Shown here piece by piece: positions 8,045 through 18,041 of a stretch of DNA of 64,000 nucleotides. Below the pieces are notes generated by a model, which searched no databases, was not told the DNA's origin, and saw only the letters and a list, made by a program, of their open reading frames with translations. The position numbers were made by a program, and so were the translations under genes. This stretch comes from Streptomyces tuirus. Its GTDB lineage: Bacteria > Actinomycetota > Actinomycetes > Streptomycetales > Streptomycetaceae. The DNA is taken from contig NZ_AP023439.1 in NCBI RefSeq assembly GCF_014701095.1, positions 5,010,001 to 5,074,000 on the forward strand, in the 5' to 3' direction. How positions within the stretch are numbered: the stretch's first letter is position 1; the number at the start of each line of letters is the position of its first letter.

Positions 8045-9000
8045 GAGTCCTGCTGATCGGAGCCAACGGCTACATCGGGCGCTTCGTCGCCGACCGCCTG
8101 CTCGCCGACCCGGCCGTGCAGCTCACCGCCCTCGGCCGCGGTGACGACGCCGACGTCCGCTTCGACCTCGCCTCCGGCAGCCCCGGCGCCCTCACCCGCT
8201 TCCTCGACGCGGTCCACCCGGGCGTCGTCGTCAACTGCGCCGGCGCCACCCGAGGCGGGGCCCGCGAGCTCACCCGCCACAACACCGTCGCCGTCGCCAC
8301 CGTCTGCGAGGCCCTGCGCCGCAGCGGCTGCGGCGCCCGGCTGGTCCAGATCGGCTGCAGCGCGGAGTACGGCCCGAGCCAGCCCGGCTCCTCCACCGCC
8401 GAGGACGCCGTACCCCGGCCCGGCGGCCCGTACGGCGTCAGCAAACTCGCCGCCACCGAACTGGTCCTCGGCTCCGGCCTGGACGCCGTCGTCCTGCGGG
8501 TCTTCTCACCGGCCGGACCCGGCACCCCCGCCGGCTCCCCGCTGGGCCGCCTCGCCGAGGCCATGCGCCGGGCCATGCAGTCCGGGGACGGCGAGCTGAA
8601 ACTCGGCGGCCTCGGCGCACAGCGCGACTTCGTCGACGTCCGCGACGTGGCCCGCGCCGTCCACGCCGCCTCGCTCTCCGCCGCACAGGGCGTCATCAAC
8701 ATCGGCTCCGGCCGCGCCGTGCGCCTGCGCGACGCCGCCGCCGTCCTCGCCCGCGTCGCCGGATACGGCGGCGCCCTCCACGAACTCGACGGACCGCCCG
8801 GTGCCCTGCGCACGGCCATCGGCCACCCCCGCCCCGACCCGGACCACGCCCCTCCCGTTGCGTACCCGTACCCCGACGGCTGTGGCAGCTGGCAGCAGGC
8901 CGACGTGCGCACCGCGCGCGACCGGCTCGGCTGGCGTCCCCGGATCGGCCTGGAGGAGTCCCTCGCCGACATCTGGATGGAGGCGGCATGCCGCATCTGA
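8041..9000 (+). CDS. NAD-dependent epimerase/dehydratase (SDR)
   Basis: 319 residues, Rossmann SDR of the nucleotide-sugar epimerase type. It has GANGYIG (7-13) for NAD binding, CSAEYG with the active-site Ser/Ala region, and YGVSK as the catalytic YxxxK. RDFVDVRDVARA and INIGSGRAVRL are typical of C4-epimerases and dehydratases. The start at 8041 is preferred over an in-frame ATG at 8026 because GGGGAG lies exactly 7 nt upstream. In this operon a UDP-hexose or UDP-HexNAc C4-epimerase feeding the glycosyltransferase is the natural role, as with PelX or fungal Uge3. The substrate is inferred. It overlaps the next gene by 13 nt. Confidence 0.8.
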   Translation: MRVLLIGANGYIGRFVADRLLADPAVQLTALGRGDDADVRFDLASGSPGALTRFLDAVHPGVVVNCAGATRGGARELTRHNTVAVATVCEALRRSGCGARLVQIGCSAEYGPSQPGSSTAEDAVPRPGGPYGVSKLAATELVLGSGLDAVVLRVFSPAGPGTPAGSPLGRLAEAMRRAMQSGDGELKLGGLGAQRDFVDVRDVARAVHAASLSAAQGVINIGSGRAVRLRDAAAVLARVAGYGGALHELDGPPGALRTAIGHPRPDPDHAPPVAYPYPDGCGSWQQADVRTARDRLGWRPRIGLEESLADIWMEAACRI

Positions 9001-9737
9001 CCAGATCCCGGCGGCACACCTCGGACACCGAACTGCGCCCCGGCGTCGGCGTCCCCGGCTTCGCGCATCCCCTCCTCGCCCCCACCGAGTGGGGTGAGCT
9101 GACCCGCCCCGGCACTCCGCTGCACTGGGTCGTCCTCAACGTGGCGGACGGCCCCGGCGCCCGCCCCGACCCGCACTGCCTGGAGGCGGCCGGCCGGCTG
9201 CGCAACGCGGGCATCCGCGTCCTCGGCCGCCTCGACACCCGGTACGGCACCCGCAACTTCGGCGAGCTGATCTCGGACGCCCACCGGTTCGTCGACTGGT
9301 ACCAGGTCGACGGCTTCCTCCTGGAGCACTGCCCGGCCGACCACGCCGGGCTGCCCCAGGTCCGCCGCACGGTCGCCACACTGCGGGTGATCCGTGACGC
9401 TGCCCACGTCGTCCTCGGTCACGGCATCCACCCGCACCCCGGCTACGTCGAACTCGCCGACCAGCTGGTCACCTTCTCCGGACCCTGGAGCGACTACCGC
9501 TGGTCGCAGGTGGCCGAGTGGACCGCCGACCACGCGCCCGAGCGCTTCTGCCACTTCGTCCACGGTGTGCCCCACCCGCACCTGGCCGAGGCGCTGCGCA
9601 TCGCCCGCTGGCAGGGCGCCGCGACGGTCTGGATGACCGACCACACGGATCGCGGCGGAAGCACCGACCCCTGGGAGGCCATGCCCGGTTACTGGGACGA
9701 ATTCGTCTCGCGGATCGGAACAGGTGTCTCGGAATGA
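8988..9737 (+). CDS. Spherulation-specific family 4 (GH135-like) protein
   Basis: 249 residues. It matches the Spherulin-4 family: GVGVPGFAHPLLAPTEW, VVLNVADGPG (usual form NxxxGPG), GIRVLGRLDTRYGTR, then WYQVDGFLLEHCPAD with the conserved acidic pair. In Aspergillus fumigatus, Sph3 of this family is a GH135 hydrolase needed to make galactosaminogalactan. It is related in fold to the hydrolase part of PelA. No signal peptide is visible, so it would act in the cytoplasm unless exported otherwise. Its ATG lies inside the epimerase gene, so the two are coupled. The combination with a PelF-like GT and an epimerase supports a polysaccharide-trimming role. Activity is inferred. Confidence 0.75.
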   Translation: MPHLTRSRRHTSDTELRPGVGVPGFAHPLLAPTEWGELTRPGTPLHWVVLNVADGPGARPDPHCLEAAGRLRNAGIRVLGRLDTRYGTRNFGELISDAHRFVDWYQVDGFLLEHCPADHAGLPQVRRTVATLRVIRDAAHVVLGHGIHPHPGYVELADQLVTFSGPWSDYRWSQVAEWTADHAPERFCHFVHGVPHPHLAEALRIARWQGAATVWMTDHTDRGGSTDPWEAMPGYWDEFVSRIGTGVSE

Positions 9738-9756
9738 AAAAGGCCATGGCACTGTT
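9731..9756 (+). promoter_or_regulatory. SigR-type promoter for moeZ
   Basis: GGAAT at 9731-9735, exactly 18 bp, then GTT at 9754-9756. This is the sigma-R consensus GGAAT-N18-GTT. The -35 overlaps the stop codon of the spherulin-like gene and the -10 lies 44 nt before the moeZ GTG. It separates moeZ transcription from the polysaccharide operon under thiol stress. Confidence 0.75.
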
Positions 9757-9800
9757 ACGGGGAGAACAACCGTAGTGATTGACCGACCAACGGAGTCCCC

Positions 9801-10979
9801 GTGTCGCTGCCACCCCTGGTCGAGCCCGCTTCCGAGCTCACCGTAGACGAGGTCCGCAGGTACTCCCGCCACCTGATCATTCCCGACGTGGGGATGGACG
9901 GGCAGAAGCGGCTGAAGAACGCCAAGGTGCTGTGTGTGGGCGCCGGCGGCCTGGGCTCGCCGGCGCTGATGTACCTGGCCGCCGCGGGTGTCGGCACCCT
10001 CGGCATCGTGGAGTTCGACGAGGTCGACGAGTCGAACCTGCAGCGTCAGATCATCCACAGCCAGGCCGACATCGGCCGCCCGAAGGCCGAGTCCGCCCGC
10101 GACAGCGTCAAGGGCATCAACCCGTACGTGAACGTGATCCTTCACGAGGAGCGGCTCGAGGCCGACAACGTGATGGACATCTTCAGCCAGTACGACCTGA
10201 TCATCGACGGTACGGACAACTTCGCGACCCGCTACCTGGTCAACGACGCCTGCGTGCTGCTGAACAAGCCGTACGTCTGGGGCTCGATCTACCGCTTCGA
10301 CGGCCAGGCGTCCGTCTTCTGGTCCGAGCACGGCCCCTGCTACCGCTGCCTCTACCCGGAGCCCCCGCCCCCCGGCATGGTCCCCTCCTGCGCCGAGGGC
10401 GGCGTCCTGGGCGTGCTCTGCGCGTCCATCGGCTCCATCCAGGTCAACGAGGCCATCAAGCTCCTCGCCGGCATCGGCGACCCGCTGGTCGGCCGGCTGA
10501 TGATCTACGACGCCCTGGAGATGCAGTACCGCCAGGTCAAGGTCCGCAAGGACCCGAACTGCGCGGTCTGCGGTGAGAACCCGACCGTCACCGAGCTCAT
10601 CGACTACGAGGCCTTCTGCGGCGTCGTCTCCGAAGAGGCCCAGGCGGCGGCCGCCGACTCCACGATCACTCCCAAGCAGCTCAAGGAGTGGATCGACGAC
10701 GGCGAGAGCATCGACATCATCGACGTCCGCGAGCCGAACGAGTACGAGATCGTCTCCATTCCGGGCGCCCGGCTGATCCCGAAGAACGAGTTCCTCATGG
10801 GCACCGCCCTGGAGAGCCTGCCGCAGGACAAGAAGATCGTCCTGCATTGCAAGACGGGTGTCCGCAGTGCGGAAGTCCTCGCGGTCCTGAAGTCCGCGGG
10901 CTTCTCGGACGCGGTACACGTCGGCGGTGGCGTGATCGGCTGGGTCAACCAGATCGAGCCGTCCAAGCCGGTGTACTGA
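9801..10979 (+). CDS. moeZ: MoeZ: E1-like adenylyltransferase/sulfurtransferase
   Basis: 392 residues from GTG 9801. The N-terminal ThiF/MoeB domain has GAGGLGSPA (nucleotide loop), FDEVDESNLQRQ with the ATP-binding Arg, DGTDNFATRYL, and a zinc site CYRC...CAVC. The C-terminal rhodanese domain (~290-390) has the active-site loop CKTGVRS with the persulfide cysteine. MoeZ adenylates and then thiocarboxylates sulfur-carrier proteins such as MoaD, ThiS and CysO, supplying sulfur for molybdopterin, thiamine, cysteine and secondary metabolites. MoaE, a molybdopterin synthase subunit, is encoded at 42.7 kb. A SigR-type promoter precedes it. A strong terminator follows. Confidence 0.93.
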   Translation: MSLPPLVEPASELTVDEVRRYSRHLIIPDVGMDGQKRLKNAKVLCVGAGGLGSPALMYLAAAGVGTLGIVEFDEVDESNLQRQIIHSQADIGRPKAESARDSVKGINPYVNVILHEERLEADNVMDIFSQYDLIIDGTDNFATRYLVNDACVLLNKPYVWGSIYRFDGQASVFWSEHGPCYRCLYPEPPPPGMVPSCAEGGVLGVLCASIGSIQVNEAIKLLAGIGDPLVGRLMIYDALEMQYRQVKVRKDPNCAVCGENPTVTELIDYEAFCGVVSEEAQAAAADSTITPKQLKEWIDDGESIDIIDVREPNEYEIVSIPGARLIPKNEFLMGTALESLPQDKKIVLHCKTGVRSAEVLAVLKSAGFSDAVHVGGGVIGWVNQIEPSKPVY

Positions 10980-11059
10980 GCCGTCCCGAGGTACCGAGCT
11001 CGGCCGGCGTGCTGAGCCGAGCCGGTCCACCGGGCCGTTTCCGGCCTCGCTTTCCCCGC

Positions 11060-11100
11060 GGCGGGGGCTTCGGGCATCACGGGTGCCCGAAGCCCCCGCC
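11060..11100. terminator. Bidirectional terminator
   Basis: 17-bp perfect stem GGCGGGGGCTTCGGGCA / TGCCCGAAGCCCCCGCC with a 7-nt loop, between the convergent ends of moeZ and the peptidase gene. Confidence 0.85.
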
Positions 11101-11104
11101 GTCG

Positions 11105-12574
11105 TCATGAGCAGACCTTGCCGTTCTTCGGCACCGAGCCGCCCAGCAGGTACGCGTTCACCGTGGAGTCCACGCAGTCGCTCCCACTGCCGTAGGCGCC
11201 ATGCCCCTCGCCCCGCCAGGTGAGCAGCACTCCGACGCCCTTGCCCAGCTCGCCGGCCATCCTCAGCGCGCCCTCGTACGGCGTGGCCGGGTCGCCGGTG
11301 TTGCCGACGACCAGGACGGGTGCCGCGTCGGGGGCGCTCACCTCCGGGGTGTCGTGCTGTCCGGGCACCGGCCAGTCGTGGCACCAGCCGGCCGTGTCCC
11401 AGCCGAGGAACGTCCCGAAGACGGGGGAGATCGTCTCGAATCGCGGCAGCAGCTTCTTCGTCTCGGCCACCGTCGGCCGCTGCCTGTCGTCCAGGCACGA
11501 TATGACCCGCTGGGAGTGGGTCGTCGTGCCGTAGCGCCCCGAGGGGTCGCGCTCGTTGTAACGGTCGGCGAGGGCCAGCAACTCCGAGCCGTCGCCTTCC
11601 TCCGCCGCCTCCAGGGCGCTCGTCAGGGTCGGCCAGCTGTCCTTGCTGTACAGCGGCAGGATGATGCCGGTGACCGCGAGGGTCTGGGTCAGCTTCCGCC
11701 CCGGCGCGCCCGTCGCCAGGGGGCGGTCGTCGATGCGCCGGAGCAGGTCGGCGATCTTGCGTGTGCCGTCCTCCGGATCCTGGCCCGTGGACCTGAGGTA
11801 GCCGTTCAGCGCACGCTGGAAGCCCCTGGCCTGGTTCTGGGCATGGCCGACGGTGTCCGCGGTGGGGTCGACGACCGCGTCCAGCGTCATGCGTCCCACC
11901 TTCTTCGGGAAGAGGTGGGCATAGGTGCCGCCCAGTTCGGTGCCGTAGGAGATGCCGAAGTAGTTCATCCTGTCGTCGCCGAGGACCTCACGGATGCGGT
12001 CCATGTCGCGGGCCGAGTCGGCGGTCGAGACGTGGGCCATCAGCTTCCCGGCGTCCTTCTGGCAGCCCTTGCCGAAGTCGGCGGCGTCCGCGAAGTACGC
12101 CTTCTCCTCGGCGGGGGTGTCCGGGGTGACGTCCACCGACTCGGCGGCCTGGATCTCCTTGTCGCCGCGGCAGCGCACGCCCTCGCTGGTGCCTACGCCG
12201 CGCGGGTCCCAGCTCACCAGGTCGTACCGCTCGCCCAGTGAGGAGACGGTCGGCGCGTAGGACGGCATCATGGACACGCCCGAGGCGCCCGGCCCGCCGA
12301 AGTTGAACAGCAGCGAACCGAGGCGGTCGCCGCCGCGGGCCTTGGCGCGGATCAGTCCCAGGCCGATCGTCTCGCCGTCCGGCTTCGACCAGTCCAGCGG
12401 AACCTTCACCGTCGCGCACTGCCATTCGCCGCTCGGCGCGGGGCCTTCGGCGGTGGCCTTGCAGCGGCCCCAGGAGAGCCCGGTCTTGTCGTCGCCGGAC
12501 GAACCGCCGCCACAGCCGGCGGCCAGCAGGGCCGAGGCGGCCGCCAGAGCGGTCCACCGAACCAAGCGCGTCAT
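11105..12574 (-). CDS. Secreted tripeptidyl aminopeptidase-like lipoprotein
   Basis: 489 residues. A lipoprotein signal is clear: basic start, hydrophobic stretch, lipobox LAAGC. The mature part is an alpha/beta hydrolase of the SlpD/SlpE-Tap family (S33): oxyanion FNFGGPGASG, nucleophile GISYG, acid NTGDPATPY and histidine GEGHGAY. SlpD and SlpE of Streptomyces lividans are mycelium-associated tripeptidyl peptidases that occur as neighbouring paralogues, and this pair looks the same. It should release N-terminal tripeptides outside the cell, feeding peptide uptake. It lies downstream of its paralogue with 224 nt between, so probably has its own promoter. Confidence 0.85.
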   Translation of the reverse strand: MTRLVRWTALAAASALLAAGCGGGSSGDDKTGLSWGRCKATAEGPAPSGEWQCATVKVPLDWSKPDGETIGLGLIRAKARGGDRLGSLLFNFGGPGASGVSMMPSYAPTVSSLGERYDLVSWDPRGVGTSEGVRCRGDKEIQAAESVDVTPDTPAEEKAYFADAADFGKGCQKDAGKLMAHVSTADSARDMDRIREVLGDDRMNYFGISYGTELGGTYAHLFPKKVGRMTLDAVVDPTADTVGHAQNQARGFQRALNGYLRSTGQDPEDGTRKIADLLRRIDDRPLATGAPGRKLTQTLAVTGIILPLYSKDSWPTLTSALEAAEEGDGSELLALADRYNERDPSGRYGTTTHSQRVISCLDDRQRPTVAETKKLLPRFETISPVFGTFLGWDTAGWCHDWPVPGQHDTPEVSAPDAAPVLVVGNTGDPATPYEGALRMAGELGKGVGVLLTWRGEGHGAYGSGSDCVDSTVNAYLLGGSVPKNGKVCS

Positions 12575-12703
12575 TGCCCATCCCCCCTCGCAGGCCGTCC
12601 GCTTCGTGCCGCGGATGGCGGTCAGGCCATGGTAGGCAGATCCGGCGTCGGCCGTTTCCGCCTGTGGATAACCTTCTGACCTGCGAGTTCGTCGGGAGCG
12701 TTG

Positions 12704-12830
12704 GGGATGTCAGGTGCAGACGGTCGCCGTCGGCGGCAGGGAACCGCTGCGGATGTCAGGAGCAGACGGCCCCCTGGCGGAAGGGACCGTTGCGGATGTC
12801 AGGTGCACACGGTCCCCGTCGGCGGCACTT
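12704..12830 (-). repeat. Three imperfect copies of a peptidase-gene 3' end
   Basis: The last ~40 bp of the following minus-strand gene, including its stop (on + strand GATGTCAGGTGCACACGGTC), recurs twice more downstream of the stop. Copies begin near 12704, 12750 and 12792. The copies are 42-46 bp apart and degenerate. Confidence 0.7.
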
Positions 12831-14343
12831 TCCCGTCCAGCAGATAGCCGTCCACCGCCCCCTGCACGCACGGGTTCTTGCTGTCGTAGGCGCCATGCCC
12901 CTGGCCCCGGTACGTCAGCTCGACGCCGACGCCCTTGCCCAGCTCGTTCACCATGGCCCGCGCGCCCTCGTACGGCGTGGCCGGGTCGCCGGTGTTGCCG
13001 ATGACCAGGATGGGCGCCGAGCCCGGAGCGCTGACGTCCGGGTCATTTGCGGCTCCCGGCACGGGCCAGTCGGTGCAGCTGAGCAAGGACCACGCCAGGT
13101 AGTCGCCGAACAGGTCGGACGCGGCCCGGAACTCGGGCAGCTTCCGCTCGACGTCGGCGGTGTCGTAGCGGGGTTTGTCGTCGGCGCAGTTGATGGCGAT
13201 GTTGGCAGGGGTGATGTTGCTGTACTCGCCGTTCTCGCTGCGCCCGTTCATCGCGTCGGCCAGCGACAGCAGGATCCTGCCGTCGCCGTCGTACGCCTGC
13301 TCCAGGCCCTCGGTGAGGTACTCCCAGAAGTCCTGCGAGTACAGCGCTTGTGCGATGCCGCTGGTCGCCTGCGTCTGGGTCAGCTGGCGCGGGAAGATCC
13401 CCGGGATCGGGTTGCGGTCGAGGTCGGCCAGCAGTCTGGCGATACGGTCCTTCACGTCCTGGGCGCTGTCGCCGATCGGGCACTCCTCGACCTGCGACAC
13501 GCAGTTCTCGGCGAAGTTGTCGAGTGCGCGCTGGAAGCCCTTGGTCTGCCCCAGCGACCCCTGTTCGGGGTTCTGCGTGGGGTCGACGACGGCGTCGAAC
13601 ACGGCTCGGCCGACCCGCGAGGGGAACAGGTGGGCGTAGACGCCGCCCAGTTCGGTGCCGTAGGAGATGCCGAAGTAGTGCAGCTTGTCGTCGCCGAGGA
13701 CCTGACGCATCAGGTTCAGGTCGCGGGCCGTGTCGGTGGTGCGCACGTGCGGCAGGATCTTCCCCGAGTTGTCCTCGCAGGCGTCGTTGAACTCCTTGGT
13801 GTTGTCCACGAGCTCGGTGCGCTCGGCGGCGTCGTCGGGGGTGGCGTCCTGCTGGAAGTAGGCGTCGAGCTGCTGGTCGTTCTCGCAGATCACGGGTTCA
13901 CTGCGGCCGACGCCGCGTGGGTCGAAGCTGACCAGGTCGTAGCGGGTGCGCAGCTTCTCGTAGCCTTCCGCGAAGGCGGGCAGCGAGGTGACGCCCGAGC
14001 CGCCGGGGCCGCCGAAGTTGAAGATGAGCGAGCCGATGCGGGCGTTCTCCGGGCCGGTCGTCCTGACCCGGATGAGCTCCAGGCCGATCGTGTCGCCCTT
14101 CGGGTCGTCCCAGTCGAGAGGGGCCTTCATGGTCGCGCACTGCCACTCGCCGTCGTCCGGCAGGGGAGAGGGTGAGGTGCCGCCGCCCTGGGCCGCGTCC
14201 GGGGCCGGGCAGCCCTTCCAGCTCAGGTCCTGTCGCGTGAGGTCCTCGTCCTTGGCGTCGTCGCCGCAACCCGCCAGCAGGGTGGACAGCAGCACGGCGG
14301 AGGCGGTCAGTGCGGCGGCGCGCAGCCGGAGGAGGGAGGGCAT
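12799..14343 (-). CDS. Secreted tripeptidyl aminopeptidase-like lipoprotein (paralogue)
   Basis: 514 residues, clear paralogue of the adjacent downstream gene. Lipobox LLAGC. Catalytic motifs are FNFGGPGGSG, GISYGTELGG, NTGDPATPYEG and GQGHGAYDS. Paired cysteines (CENDQQ, CEDNSG, NCVSQVEECP) are as expected for an exported protein. It differs from its neighbour by a longer Ser/Pro-rich segment after the lipid anchor (~45-65). A local duplication is the simplest origin of the pair. It is the upstream gene on the minus strand. The 3' end carries partial repeats of itself. Confidence 0.85.
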   Translation of the reverse strand: MPSLLRLRAAALTASAVLLSTLLAGCGDDAKDEDLTRQDLSWKGCPAPDAAQGGGTSPSPLPDDGEWQCATMKAPLDWDDPKGDTIGLELIRVRTTGPENARIGSLIFNFGGPGGSGVTSLPAFAEGYEKLRTRYDLVSFDPRGVGRSEPVICENDQQLDAYFQQDATPDDAAERTELVDNTKEFNDACEDNSGKILPHVRTTDTARDLNLMRQVLGDDKLHYFGISYGTELGGVYAHLFPSRVGRAVFDAVVDPTQNPEQGSLGQTKGFQRALDNFAENCVSQVEECPIGDSAQDVKDRIARLLADLDRNPIPGIFPRQLTQTQATSGIAQALYSQDFWEYLTEGLEQAYDGDGRILLSLADAMNGRSENGEYSNITPANIAINCADDKPRYDTADVERKLPEFRAASDLFGDYLAWSLLSCTDWPVPGAANDPDVSAPGSAPILVIGNTGDPATPYEGARAMVNELGKGVGVELTYRGQGHGAYDSKNPCVQGAVDGYLLDGKVPPTGTVCT

Positions 14344-14460
14344 GCCTCCATCCTGCGGCGGCGGCGAACGGGGCGCGCGGGACGCGTGCCGTACGAGGTA
14401 GGAGGGGCAGGGGAGGCGGTAGGAGGGGCGGGGGAGGCTCTGCTTCCCCGCGCGGTCGTG

Positions 14461-17199
<2,739 letters not shown>

Positions 17200-17385
17200 C
17201 GTCTCTTCTTGATCTCGTATCACCGATCACCGCCCGCACGATGGTGGCATGCCGCACCGGCACACGGGACAATCAGGGTGCACATGCGGGGGCGGACAGT
17301 CTGCCCGATGCGCCCCTGCCGGGTGAGGGAAACGCTCCGGAGCACGCCCCACCCGTTGTCGGTGGGGTGGGGCAGGATGGGGCGG

Positions 17386-17775
17386 ATGAGTGAGCAGAGC
17401 CCTGAGGGGGGCCGGTACGAGGACGGGCCCGCGCAAGCGCTGCCCGAGTACGCCGAGCAGGTCCTCGACGTCGCCGAACTGATCCCGCCGGGGCGTGTCA
17501 TGACCTATGGGGACGTCGCCGAATGGCTGGAGCAGGGGGGCCCGCGGCAGGTCGGCCGCGTGATGGCGCTCTACGGGGGAGCCGCTCCCTGGTGGCGGGT
17601 CGTCCGCGCGGACGGCGTCCTGCTGCCGGGGCACGAACAGCGGGCGCTCGGCCACTACCGGGCGGAGGGCACGCCCCTGAAGGAGGCGAGCCGTGCCGCC
17701 GAGGGCCACCTGCCGCGCATCGACATGAGACGGGCGCGGTGGGACGGCGGCGATCGCGCGGAGGGTCACACCTGA
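17386..17775 (+). CDS. MGMT-family alkyltransferase-like protein (ATL)
   Basis: 129 residues from ATG 17386, which follows AGGATGGGG. The winged-helix DNA-binding half of O6-alkylguanine-DNA alkyltransferase is present (VAELIPPGRVMTYGDVAEWL, and GGPRQVGRVM for the recognition helix). The alkyl-acceptor motif PCHR is replaced by PWWR, so the protein cannot take the alkyl group. Such ATL proteins bind O6-alkylguanine and hand it to nucleotide-excision repair. M. tuberculosis has an MGMT-like gene in the equivalent position before adnAB (recalled Rv3204). It may be transcribed with the helicase genes that follow, although 266 nt intervene. Confidence 0.85.
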   Translation: MSEQSPEGGRYEDGPAQALPEYAEQVLDVAELIPPGRVMTYGDVAEWLEQGGPRQVGRVMALYGGAAPWWRVVRADGVLLPGHEQRALGHYRAEGTPLKEASRAAEGHLPRIDMRRARWDGGDRAEGHT

Positions 17776-18041
17776 CAGCTTCCGCCATCGGACGGCCTGT
17801 CGTGTGACCCGTGATCCGTACGGGGGAATCGGGGCACACCGGGGGCATGACGTACGTTCGTGAGGCGAGGGGCATGAGTGCCACGAGTGCCGAGAGTGGC
17901 CGGCGGGAAGAAGGGGAAGCCCTGCTTCCGCCGCACCCGTCGGCGTAGCGTCGGCTGCGCGTGCCCCCGTCACCCCGCGGTCACCGCCCGCCACCCGCGG
18001 TGGCCCGCCAACCAGCACTTCCACCAGAACCGGCGAACCAC

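Noticed and set aside
9734..9775. 13-codon ORF with a rare TTA codon starting at an ATGA overlap after the spherulin-like gene
   Set aside because: The same bases form an exact SigR promoter (GGAAT-N18-GTT), and the TTA comes from the promoter -10. The ORF is probably a by-product.
17847..17948. 33-codon ORF upstream of adnA
   Set aside because: Weak ribosome site, mixed codon use, no domain and no independent support.
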